Below are positions 1 to 5,403 of a stretch of 6,926 nt of DNA, piece after piece. The stretch covers positions 1-6,926 of the forward strand of contig JAGTRH010000071.1 in NCBI GenBank assembly GCA_018396795.1, read 5' to 3'. A program made the position numbers and the translations under genes. Position 1 is the stretch's first letter; every line of letters begins with the position of its first letter. The notes beneath the pieces are model-generated. The model made no database searches. It had not been told where the DNA came from and worked only from the letters and a program-made list of their open reading frames with translations. The stretch comes from Candidatus Bathyarchaeota archaeon. GTDB taxonomy: Archaea; Thermoproteota; Bathyarchaeia; Bathyarchaeales; B26-1.

Positions 1-849
1 GGGCTGAAGAAGGAAACGCTGGTATGCGCCGGCGGCGTTGACGCGCCAGTTGCAGCCTTAAGCCTCGGATGTCTAGGGGATGGGGATCACTCAGCGATGG
101 TTGGCACATCAACATGCTGGAGTGTAATTCAAGACAAACTGAGACTAACACCAAGATTGATCAATTACCCGCATGTAGCGTATGACAGAGAGAAGATATA
201 CACATTCGGCGGATCGGCTACATCAGGCGGCATGCTGAGGTGGTTCAGAGATCAATTCGGGCAAATTGAAGTCTCGCTTGGAAAACAGATCGGTCTAAGC
301 CCATATAAAGTGTTAGATCTTGAAGCGGAGAAGGTTCCGCCGGGATCGGAGGGGCTAATAGTTCTACCATACTTCATGGGGGAGAGAACGCCAATATGGG
401 ATCCATACAGTAAGGGGCTTATAATCGGCTTAACATTAACGCATTCAAGAGCACATATATTTAGGGCGCTGATGGAAGGCGCCGCCTATGCATTGCGCCA
501 CAATATTGAAACCGCTAAAGCATCTAACATCCCGCTTAAACCTAATATGGGAATCGTTGATGGCGGAGCGAAGTCCCCGCTTTGGCGGAGGATATTTGCT
601 GACGTAACAAAGTTTCCGCTGATATACGTCGCTGAGAGCCCTGGCACACCGCTTGGCGACGCTCTCCTAAGCGGTGTTGGAGTAGGGGTTCTTAAGGGCT
701 ATGAGGTTATAAACGACTGGATTAAGGCGGCAGGGATCCAGGAGCCCGATCCGGGGGCATCTAAAATCTATGATAAGTATTACGAGACATATCTAAGGCT
801 CTATGAGAGGGTTAAGGAGATTTACAGGGAATTATATAATCTCGTTTAG
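1..849 (+). CDS. FGGY-family carbohydrate kinase, C-terminal part (5' end outside window)
   Basis: The frame is open from base 1, so the window shows the last 282 codons of a kinase that would normally be about 480-520 residues. An ATG at base 97 is internal, because the 32 codons before it encode conserved sequence. Counting from the first visible codon, a GGVDAP stretch at 11-16 holds the likely catalytic Asp14, and MVGTSTCW (33-40) is the GTS phosphate-binding segment. Further on are GERTPIWDP, the EGAAYAL helix and the second FGGY signature (GGAKSPLWRRIFADV, then ESPGTPLGDALLSG). Members of this family use ATP to phosphorylate a sugar or polyol, such as xylulose, ribulose, fuculose or glycerol, in the cytoplasm. 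GERTPIWDP resembles xylulokinase-like members, but the N-terminal sugar-binding domain is missing here, so I do not name a substrate. The aldolase gene follows after 21 bases, which suggests a shared transcript and a kinase-then-aldolase route. Confidence 0.93.
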   Translation, partial: GLKKETLVCAGGVDAPVAALSLGCLGDGDHSAMVGTSTCWSVIQDKLRLTPRLINYPHVAYDREKIYTFGGSATSGGMLRWFRDQFGQIEVSLGKQIGLSPYKVLDLEAEKVPPGSEGLIVLPYFMGERTPIWDPYSKGLIIGLTLTHSRAHIFRALMEGAAYALRHNIETAKASNIPLKPNMGIVDGGAKSPLWRRIFADVTKFPLIYVAESPGTPLGDALLSGVGVGVLKGYEVINDWIKAAGIQEPDPGASKIYDKYYETYLRLYERVKEIYRELYNLV

Positions 850-870
850 TCTTTAATGCGGTGAAAAAGT

Positions 871-1542
871 TTGAGCGGAGAAGAGGCTAAAATCCGAGAA
901 GAACTCTGCAGAATTGGAAGGAAACTTTACGAGAGACATCTCACAAGCGGTGCGGGGGGAAGCATAAGCGCTAGGACAACTGAAAATGAAGTTCTAATTA
1001 AGCCAAGCGGCTTCTCGTTGGCTGACATGATGCCTGAACATGTGGTTAAATTGAACCTTAAGGGCGAGGTTCTTGAGGGGAAATACCCACCCTCAAGCGA
1101 CGCACCGTGGCATTTAATGATCTATGAGAGAAGACCTGAAGTTAACGCCATAGTTCACGCTCACCCACCCATATGCGGCGGGTTTGCATGCGCCGGCATC
1201 TCTCTGGACATCCCCACGTTCACCGAGGTTATAATACAGATTGGACATATACCATTAATGGATTATGCGACCCCCACAACCATGGATTACGCTAAGGTCG
1301 TTGCTGATTCGCTTAAGGAGGCAAATGCTCTTCTAATGAAGAATCACGGGGCTATCACACTAGGTGTAAATCTCGAACAAGCCTTTCAAAGAATGGAGCT
1401 GCTGGAGGATTTCGCTAGAATGGTTTTAATCGCTAAAATTTTAGGCGGGCCGATTCTACTGCCGCCGGAGGAAACATGTAAGCTTCGCAGCCTTGAAAGT
1501 GAAAAGTGGAGAATGAAAATCGTAGAAGAATTGTACAAATAG
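871..1542 (+). CDS. class II aldolase / sugar-phosphate epimerase family protein (FucA/AraD-like)
   Basis: This 223-residue protein matches the zinc-dependent class II aldolase/adducin fold; E. coli FucA is 215 residues. Near the N-terminus SGAGGSIS (26-33) and IKPSGFS (43-49) form the phosphate-binding loops. Zinc ligands are H96 and H98 in VHAHPP and H159 in MKNHGAITLG. The acidic position next to the metal is Asp77 in PPSSDAPWH, where FucA has catalytic Glu73 and AraD has Asp76. The AraD signature HADYF and the FucA residue Tyr113 are not obvious; TEVIIQIG (118-125) occupies that region. The start is TTG at 871, preceded by GGTGA at 860-864 with six bases of spacing. Family members cleave ketose 1-phosphates to dihydroxyacetone phosphate and an aldehyde, or epimerise ribulose 5-phosphate. 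Its position behind an FGGY kinase suggests it acts on that kinase's product. Family assignment is firm; substrate and reaction type are not. Confidence 0.92.
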   Translation: MSGEEAKIREELCRIGRKLYERHLTSGAGGSISARTTENEVLIKPSGFSLADMMPEHVVKLNLKGEVLEGKYPPSSDAPWHLMIYERRPEVNAIVHAHPPICGGFACAGISLDIPTFTEVIIQIGHIPLMDYATPTTMDYAKVVADSLKEANALLMKNHGAITLGVNLEQAFQRMELLEDFARMVLIAKILGGPILLPPEETCKLRSLESEKWRMKIVEELYK

Positions 1543-1555
1543 AAGCAAAGCTTCT
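1541..1555 (+). repeat. short perfect hairpin at the aldolase stop codon
   Basis: AGAAGC (1541-1546) and GCTTCT (1550-1555) are perfect inverted arms around an AAA loop, and the first arm begins inside the TAG stop codon. No T-run follows directly, so this is not a classical intrinsic terminator. It could protect the 3' end of the kinase-aldolase mRNA, or be chance. Confidence 0.35.
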
Positions 1556-1582
1556 GATCACGCACGATCGCTTTAAGTGAAC

Positions 1583-1588
1583 TATAAA
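1583..1588 (+). promoter_or_regulatory. candidate archaeal TATA box for purM
   Basis: TATAAA stands 77 bases before the purM TTG start. A start of transcription about 25 bases downstream would fall near 1610 and leave a leader of roughly 55 bases. No convincing BRE is visible just upstream. The assignment rests on the motif alone. Confidence 0.3.
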
Positions 1589-1598
1589 ATCTCCAACA

Positions 1599-1612
1599 TT
1601 TTTTTAATTTTT
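1599..1612 (+). terminator. T-rich tract after the aldolase gene
   Basis: Seven T, two A and five T follow the aldolase stop by about 57 bases. Archaeal RNA polymerase commonly terminates at such U-rich tracts without a hairpin, so this probably ends the kinase-aldolase transcript. It lies close to the predicted purM transcription start. Confidence 0.4.
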
Positions 1613-1664
1613 AACCTTTATTTGCCAGCGACCATATTTTATCATGATTACCTTGGTGATTTAA

Positions 1665-2822
1665 TTGGGAACGAAGTATGCTGAATCCGGCGTTGATGTA
1701 AGAAAGAGGGGCATAGAAACCTTCAGGGGCGTTCTGAGCAATCTTTTTCCAAATGCCTTCTGCGTCATAAGCGAGGACCCATATGCTCCCGGATATGGGA
1801 TAGTGACGCATATGGATAGCGTCGGCAGCAAACCTGTTCAAGCATATCTTCACTGGAAGGAAACCGGAGATATAATCTGGTTTAAGGGGCTGGCTCAAGA
1901 TGCGTTGGCCATGAATATAGATGATATCATCTGCGTTGGAGCGCTACCAATAAATTTTGTGGATTATGTGGCGGTAAATCCTTTTAGGGTTAATAAGATT
2001 GAAGCCTTAAAAGTTTTAAGCCTAGGTTTTAAAGAAAGCCTGGAAGTTTTAGAAGGACAAAGCATAAAGATTCTTTTTTCAGGCGGAGAAACAGCTGATC
2101 TCCCAGATCAGCTCAGAACATTGGATATCGCAGTGGCGATGAATGGGCGTGTAAAGCTGTCCGAAGCCTTAACTGGCGTAAAAATTGAGCCTGGCGACTT
2201 AATCATAGGCTTTAGAAGCGGTGGAAAGACAATATATGAGAGCAAAGAGAACAGCGGTATAATGTGCAATGGTCTAACTTTAGCACGCCTATGCCTCATG
2301 CATAAAAGGTATCAGGAGAAGTACCCGGAGATCCTTGAACCATCCAACGGCGGAAGAGCCTATTATGGCAGATTTAAATTCGATGAGTACTTGGATGATT
2401 TAGGCATGAGTGTTGGCGAAGCGCTGCTTTCACCAACAAGGTTCTATGCTCCAGTAATCCTGAAAATAATGGAGCGGTTTGGCGCGTATATTTCCGGCAT
2501 GGTGCACAATACCGGCGGCGGCCAAACAAAGTGCTTGCAAATAGGCAGAAACATACATTATATTAAGGATAATTTATTTAACCCGGACCCGGTTTTCCTC
2601 TTAATTCAGCGCGAATCAAAAGAGTCTTGGAGGGCGATGTTTGAAAATTACAATATGGGGGTTGGCTTTGAAATTATGGTGAAGACGGAAGTGGCTGATG
2701 ATATAATTAGTTTCTCTGAAAAATTCGGTTTAGAAGCCAAAGTGATCGGTGCATGTGAAGGAAGCAGTGAAGGAAACAAGCTAACAATAAAGAGTTTTTA
2801 CGGGGTTTTTCGCTATCCTTAG
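1665..2822 (+). CDS. purM: phosphoribosylformylglycinamidine cyclo-ligase (AIR synthase), long Bacteroidota-like subfamily
   Basis: The 385-residue protein has the PurM/AIR synthase layout: an N-terminal ATP-binding half to about residue 170 and a C-terminal half after it. PurM closes formylglycinamidine ribonucleotide to aminoimidazole ribonucleotide with ATP in de novo purine synthesis. The N-terminal YAESGVDV resembles PurM's YKDAGVDI. MDSVGSK (50-56) replaces TDGVGTK, AMNIDDIICVGA (82-93) replaces the MCVNDL segment, and GGETADLPD (140-148) matches GGETAEMPG. LSPTRFYAP (255-263), GMVHNTGGGQTK (278-289) and NMGVGFEI (330-337) follow. It is about 40 residues longer than E. coli PurM. HWKETGD, AQDALAMNIDD and the ending KSFYGVFRY closely recall the about 390-residue Bacteroidota PurM, as I remember it. 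The TTG start at 1665 has GGTGAT at 1655-1660 and fits the family N-terminus. No other purine gene is adjacent; it appears to be transcribed alone. A related AIR-synthase-like activity cannot be excluded. Confidence 0.88.
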   Translation: MGTKYAESGVDVRKRGIETFRGVLSNLFPNAFCVISEDPYAPGYGIVTHMDSVGSKPVQAYLHWKETGDIIWFKGLAQDALAMNIDDIICVGALPINFVDYVAVNPFRVNKIEALKVLSLGFKESLEVLEGQSIKILFSGGETADLPDQLRTLDIAVAMNGRVKLSEALTGVKIEPGDLIIGFRSGGKTIYESKENSGIMCNGLTLARLCLMHKRYQEKYPEILEPSNGGRAYYGRFKFDEYLDDLGMSVGEALLSPTRFYAPVILKIMERFGAYISGMVHNTGGGQTKCLQIGRNIHYIKDNLFNPDPVFLLIQRESKESWRAMFENYNMGVGFEIMVKTEVADDIISFSEKFGLEAKVIGACEGSSEGNKLTIKSFYGVFRYP

Positions 2823-2866
2823 GGAACTTCCTTGTCTCATGAAGACATTAAATTTAAGCAAGTTCC
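2823..2866. repeat. 7-bp inverted repeat upstream of the nucleotidyltransferase gene
   Basis: GGAACTT (2823-2829) and AAGTTCC (2860-2866) are perfect inverted arms separated by 30 bases. They enclose the AT-rich box at 2848-2857, so they could be paired operator half-sites or a large-loop stem after purM. Seven bases in this spacing can also arise by chance. Confidence 0.25.
2847..2858 (+). promoter_or_regulatory. candidate promoter of the nucleotidyltransferase/HEPN pair
   Basis: ATTAAATTTAAG is a TATA-like box whose expected transcription start near 2878-2880 would leave a leader of about 13 bases containing the GTGAGAG ribosome site (2883-2889). A second box, TATATTTAT (2872-2880), is too close to the start codon for a usual archaeal promoter. 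Confidence 0.3.
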
Positions 2867-2892
2867 AACCGTATATTTATTTGTGAGAGAAT

Positions 2893-3399
2893 TTGCGCTT
2901 GGAAACCATAGAGGAACCTTATAAATTCCTTCTCGAGAGACTTCTCGAGCTTATTCTGGCGAGATTGGGCGATAACCTTGTTTCAGTTGTAGTTTACGGT
3001 AGTGTTGCGCGCGGATCTCCTAGAAGAGACAGCGACGTAGACATTCTTATAGTTGCTGATTCTCTGCCTGAAAGCCGCATGAAGCGCCAGGAATTGTTCC
3101 TCGAGATTGAAGAGCCCCTTGAGCCGATAATTAACAATCTTTGGGATAAAGGCTTCCGCACAGATTTCTCGCCCATAATTCTGTCTGTTGAGGAAGCCTC
3201 AAGAATCAGACCGATATACCTTGACATGGTGGAGGATGCGATCATACTCTATGATAAAAACGGCTTCTTTAGCAAGGTTATAGATAGGCTTAGAGGGAGG
3301 CTTAAGGATCTAGGTGCCAGAAGAATCTGGGTTGGCAATAGATGGTATTGGATACTTAAGCCGGACATAAAGTTTGGGGAGGTTGTGGAAATTGAATAA
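2893..3399 (+). CDS. MNT-type nucleotidyltransferase domain protein, partner of HEPN protein
   Basis: The 168-residue protein belongs to the minimal nucleotidyltransferase (pol-beta) superfamily. VVVYGSVARGSPRRDSDVDI gives the signature G36-S37 with metal-binding Asp48 and Asp50. A third acidic residue, probably Asp91 in RTDFSPIIL, lies on the following strand, so the active site looks intact. The C-terminal 30 residues are basic and aromatic (RIWVGNRWYWILKP), a tail I associate with archaeal members paired to HEPN proteins. It starts with TTG at 2893 behind GTGAGAG at 2883-2889 and overlaps the HEPN gene by eight bases. In studied MNT/HEPN modules the transferase neutralises the HEPN toxin by transferring AMP groups to it; I infer a similar role here from the pairing alone. 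Other transferase roles remain possible. Confidence 0.88.
   Translation: MRLETIEEPYKFLLERLLELILARLGDNLVSVVVYGSVARGSPRRDSDVDILIVADSLPESRMKRQELFLEIEEPLEPIINNLWDKGFRTDFSPIILSVEEASRIRPIYLDMVEDAIILYDKNGFFSKVIDRLRGRLKDLGARRIWVGNRWYWILKPDIKFGEVVEIE
3377..3385 (+). promoter_or_regulatory. ribosome site that fixes the HEPN start at TTG 3392
   Basis: GGAGGTTG within these bases matches the SD consensus GGAGGTGA almost completely and ends seven to eight bases before TTG 3392. An upstream in-frame TTG at 3374 has no such site and would add six residues that do not look conserved. Confidence 0.6.
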
Positions 3400-3817
3400 T
3401 CTTGAAATGGCTAGGTCCTATTTGAGGCAGGCTGAGGAAAGGATAAAGCATGCTGAAGAAGCCCTGAAAACTGGAAATCACGCCTACACAATACGGCAGA
3501 GTCAAGAGTCAGTCGAGTTGGCCCTAAAGGGAACTTTGAGGCTGCTGGCTATAGAGCCGCCTAAATGGCACGATGTTGGACCGGTGCTTAAGAGGCATAG
3601 AGATCTTTTCCCTCAGTGGTTCAAAGACAAAATAGATGAGGTTGCATCGATCTCTAGGAAACTTAGGAGAGAAAGGGAGCCGAGCATGTATGGTGATGAA
3701 GAGACTGGTACACCTCCAGATCAATTGTACAGTTTATTAGATGCCGAGGAAGCTCTGGAATATGCTAGAAAAGTTTTAGATCTCTGCATAAGGCTCCTTG
3801 CGGAATGTGGGCGATGA
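3392..3817 (+). CDS. HEPN domain protein (partner of the MNT nucleotidyltransferase)
   Basis: From TTG 3392 the product is 141 residues and mostly helical, as expected for a HEPN domain of the archaeal PF05168-like type. Helix 1 covers about 4-26 (ARSYLRQAEERIKHAEEAL), followed by GNHAYTIRQSQESVELALKG (28-47). Then come PPKWHDVGPVL (56-66) and a third helix with SRKLRREREPSMYGDEE (88-104). A final helix lies around 117-137. Many HEPN toxins are RNases that use an R-x4-6-H motif in the last part of the fold. Here the corresponding stretch is RREREPSMYG and has no His, so RNase activity is doubtful. The eight-base overlap with the transferase gene shows a translationally coupled pair. The protein is probably the toxin-like or substrate-binding half of an MNT/HEPN module. 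The gene ends eight bases from the convergent deaminase gene. Confidence 0.85.
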   Translation: MNNLEMARSYLRQAEERIKHAEEALKTGNHAYTIRQSQESVELALKGTLRLLAIEPPKWHDVGPVLKRHRDLFPQWFKDKIDEVASISRKLRREREPSMYGDEETGTPPDQLYSLLDAEEALEYARKVLDLCIRLLAECGR

Positions 3818-3821
3818 AATA

Positions 3822-3827
3822 TTTTTT
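3822..3827 (+). terminator. T-run between convergent genes
   Basis: Six T follow the HEPN stop by four bases and may end the plus-strand transcript. The run overlaps the stop codon of the minus-strand deaminase gene. No hairpin is present. Confidence 0.35.
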
Positions 3828-5172
3828 AATGCGAATGCAGGCGCTCCAGTAATTTCTCCCTAGCCTTTTCAGCTCTCTCCATAACCTCCTCAACCCTAAC
3901 CGTTTTTATCTCTCTATCCTCCATGATGATCCGCCCGTTAATTATGACTGTTTCAACGTCTGATGCTTTAACCGCATAGATCAGGTGGCTTACTTCGCTG
4001 TATAGTGGCCAGAGGTGGGGCTTCTTGAAGTTTAATATGACTAGGTCTGCCTTCTTTCCGGCTTCTATCGAACCTATTTCATGATCCCATGAAAGCGCTT
4101 TAGCGCCATCTACCGTTGCCATCCTTAAAACTTGCTCCGCTGGAAGCAGCGTTGGGTTCCTATTGACGCCCTTATGTAGCAGCGCCGTGAATTTCATAAC
4201 CTCAAACATGTCGGCTGAGTTATTGGAGCATGGGCTATCCGTTCCCAAAGCAACTGTTACATCTGAATTTAGCAGTTCCGGAACCGGGCTTACGCCTGAA
4301 GCCAACTTAAGGTTTGAAATAGGGTTGTGAGCAACTTTAACATTCCTCATCTTCAGGGCTTCTATGTCCCTCTTCGTCAGGTGAACGCAATGGGCTGCTA
4401 CAACATCTCCGCCTAGAACCCCAAGAGAATCCATATAATCAACTACGCCGTTCTTGACAGCGACCCCGAAGGATTCCTCAGTTTTTCGAGCCTCATCCTC
4501 TGTCTCGGCTAAATGCGTATGCCAGATTATTGGCTCACTGCTCGAGGCATACTTTTCATTTAGGTCTAATGTTATGGCTCTAAGTTCCCTCATGTATTCC
4601 GGATCGACAGTGTAGGGCGCATGCGGGTCAACGCTGACACGTATTGTTCCATCAGCCTTCCCATGCCACTTTCTAGCCAGTTCTTCTAAGGCTTTCCTAT
4701 CGCGATCTTTACGCCATGAGAAGCAGACATGCCCTATAACGCCGCGTAGCCCAACCCTGGCAAAAGCCATAGCCTCATTATAGTCCTCAAGGTAATGGTA
4801 CATCGTGTTAACAGTTGTTGTCCCACCCATAATCGACTCAACAGCAGTTAATAATGCGCCGACATGAATGTCATATCCAGTCATATGCCCCTCAAAAGGC
4901 CAAACCCAATTCTCAAGCCACTCCTTCAGCGGATAGTCATCTGCATACCCTCTTAACAAGCTCATAGCCGCATGCTGATGCGTATTGATTAAGCCGGGCA
5001 TCACGATTTTTCCGCCAGCGTCAATCCTCTCATATCTAGGATACTTACGCTTAATCTCATCGCTTCTTCCAACATCAATTATAACATCGTCCTCAACCAC
5101 CACTACGCCGTCACGTATGATGCCCCTACTCCCCATCGTAACGATTGTTCCGCCAAATATCGCGAGATCCAT
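3826..5172 (-). CDS. amidohydrolase, MTA/SAH/5'-deoxyadenosine deaminase family
   Basis: The 448-residue protein is a metal-dependent amidohydrolase of the group that deaminates 5'-methylthioadenosine, S-adenosylhomocysteine or 5'-deoxyadenosine to inosine derivatives and ammonia. The N-terminal beta-sandwich segment leads to MPGLINTHQH with metal ligands H65 and H67. H184 (DPHAPYT), H220 and E223 (HTHLAET), H261 (AAHCVHL) and D312 (GTDSPCSNNS) match ligand and catalytic positions of Thermotoga TM0936, and HNPISNLKL (282-290) is a family hallmark. The C-terminal GSIEAGKKADLVIL (367-380) closes the sandwich. Nothing looks truncated; TM0936 and relatives are around 405-430 residues. ATG at 5172 is preceded by GGAGGG eight bases upstream on the same strand. 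The gene converges on the HEPN gene and diverges from vapB. It clears inhibitory SAM by-products in the cytoplasm; atrazine-chlorohydrolase-like or guanine-deaminase-like activity is less likely. Confidence 0.9.
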   Translation of the reverse strand: MDLAIFGGTIVTMGSRGIIRDGVVVVEDDVIIDVGRSDEIKRKYPRYERIDAGGKIVMPGLINTHQHAAMSLLRGYADDYPLKEWLENWVWPFEGHMTGYDIHVGALLTAVESIMGGTTTVNTMYHYLEDYNEAMAFARVGLRGVIGHVCFSWRKDRDRKALEELARKWHGKADGTIRVSVDPHAPYTVDPEYMRELRAITLDLNEKYASSSEPIIWHTHLAETEDEARKTEESFGVAVKNGVVDYMDSLGVLGGDVVAAHCVHLTKRDIEALKMRNVKVAHNPISNLKLASGVSPVPELLNSDVTVALGTDSPCSNNSADMFEVMKFTALLHKGVNRNPTLLPAEQVLRMATVDGAKALSWDHEIGSIEAGKKADLVILNFKKPHLWPLYSEVSHLIYAVKASDVETVIINGRIIMEDREIKTVRVEEVMERAEKAREKLLERLHSH

Positions 5173-5213
5173 GAAATGCCCTCCAAAACTAAAATTACTT
5201 TTGATCGTCTAGG

Positions 5214-5223
5214 AATAAATAAG
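5214..5223 (-). promoter_or_regulatory. candidate proximal promoter of the deaminase gene
   Basis: Read on the minus strand the box is CTTATTTATT, about 42-51 bases before the ATG. It would place the transcription start near 5190, giving a short leader that contains the GGAGGG site. Motif-based only. Confidence 0.3.
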
Positions 5224-5279
5224 AATTGCCGAAACTTCCTCCTTCTAAATTTAAAAACGTGATTTTTATGTGACTTAAA

Positions 5280-5297
5280 TTATAGGGTTGTTGGCAT
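5280..5297 (-). CDS. possible five-codon leader ORF upstream of the deaminase gene
   Basis: On the minus strand AGGAGGAGA (5309 to 5301) sits an ideal distance before ATG at 5297, and the frame reads Met-Pro-Thr-Thr-Leu then TAA. A TATA-like CTAAATAAAAG (5349 to 5339) lies at a fitting distance upstream of the SD. If transcribed from there, the deaminase mRNA would have a leader of about 145 bases beginning with this mini-ORF. It could be a regulatory upstream ORF, the remnant of a decayed gene start, or chance. No function is claimed. Confidence 0.3.
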   Translation of the reverse strand: MPTTL

Positions 5298-5338
5298 CTA
5301 TCTCCTCCTGAAATCGTTAGTTATTGGATAAACTTACC

Positions 5339-5349
5339 CTTTTATTTAG
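5339..5349 (-). promoter_or_regulatory. candidate distal minus-strand promoter
   Basis: CTAAATAAAAG on the minus strand predicts a transcription start near 5318, just ahead of the SD and mini-ORF at 5309-5280. On the plus strand the same bases read CTTTTATTTAG, so the box could also serve vapB. Confidence 0.25.
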
Positions 5350-5358
5350 CCCACAGAT

Positions 5359-5401
5359 AAATTTTTAACTACCTTTTTTATCTTTATTTTTGAGGTAGAT
5401 A
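5359..5401 (+). promoter_or_regulatory. vapB promoter with candidate operator inverted repeat
   Basis: AAATTTTTAA (5359-5368) is a TATA-like box. TAACTACCT (5366-5374) and AGGTAGATA (5393-5401) are inverted arms that agree at eight of nine positions. The left arm touches the TATA box and the right arm contains most of the vapB ribosome site (GAGGTAG, 5392-5398). VapB-type antitoxins usually bind inverted repeats in their own promoter, so this is a plausible operator; alternatively an RNA stem could mask the SD. Confidence 0.4.
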
Positions 5402-5403
5402 AA

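Larger units (their letters stand above)
5173..5403. other. divergent intergenic region between deaminase and vapB
   Basis: This 231-base AT-rich spacer separates two genes pointing away from each other and must hold both promoters. It contains candidate TATA boxes for each direction, a minus-strand mini-ORF with a strong SD, an extra SD-like GAAGGAGGAAG on the minus strand (5235-5245) with no start codon at a useful distance, and an inverted repeat before vapB. I see no tRNA or other RNA gene in it. Confidence 0.7.

Noticed and set aside
97..99. ATG as the start of the kinase gene
   Set aside because: It lies inside the conserved GTS segment, and the 32 codons before it encode FGGY sequence with no stop back to base 1.
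1611..1898. Minus-strand 95-codon frame over the purM start
   Set aside because: It is antisense to clear PurM coding sequence and has no recognisable domain.
2108..2299. Minus-strand 63-codon frame inside purM
   Set aside because: Antisense shadow of a conserved gene.
2930..2949. Direct repeat of CTTCTCGAG
   Set aside because: It lies in coding sequence for a Leu/Glu-rich helix (LLERLLEL) and is explained by that.
2994..3245. Minus-strand 83-codon frame inside the nucleotidyltransferase gene
   Set aside because: It lies opposite the conserved catalytic motif and shows no features of its own.
3374..3376. Upstream TTG as the HEPN start
   Set aside because: It has no ribosome site, while TTG 3392 follows a near-perfect SD at 3377-3385.
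3524..3724. Minus-strand 66-codon frame inside the HEPN gene
   Set aside because: Antisense shadow with no ribosome site or domain.
4985..5212. Plus-strand 75-codon frame opposite the deaminase N-terminus
   Set aside because: Its Ser/Thr/Pro-rich, low-complexity product is typical of the reverse frame of a real gene.
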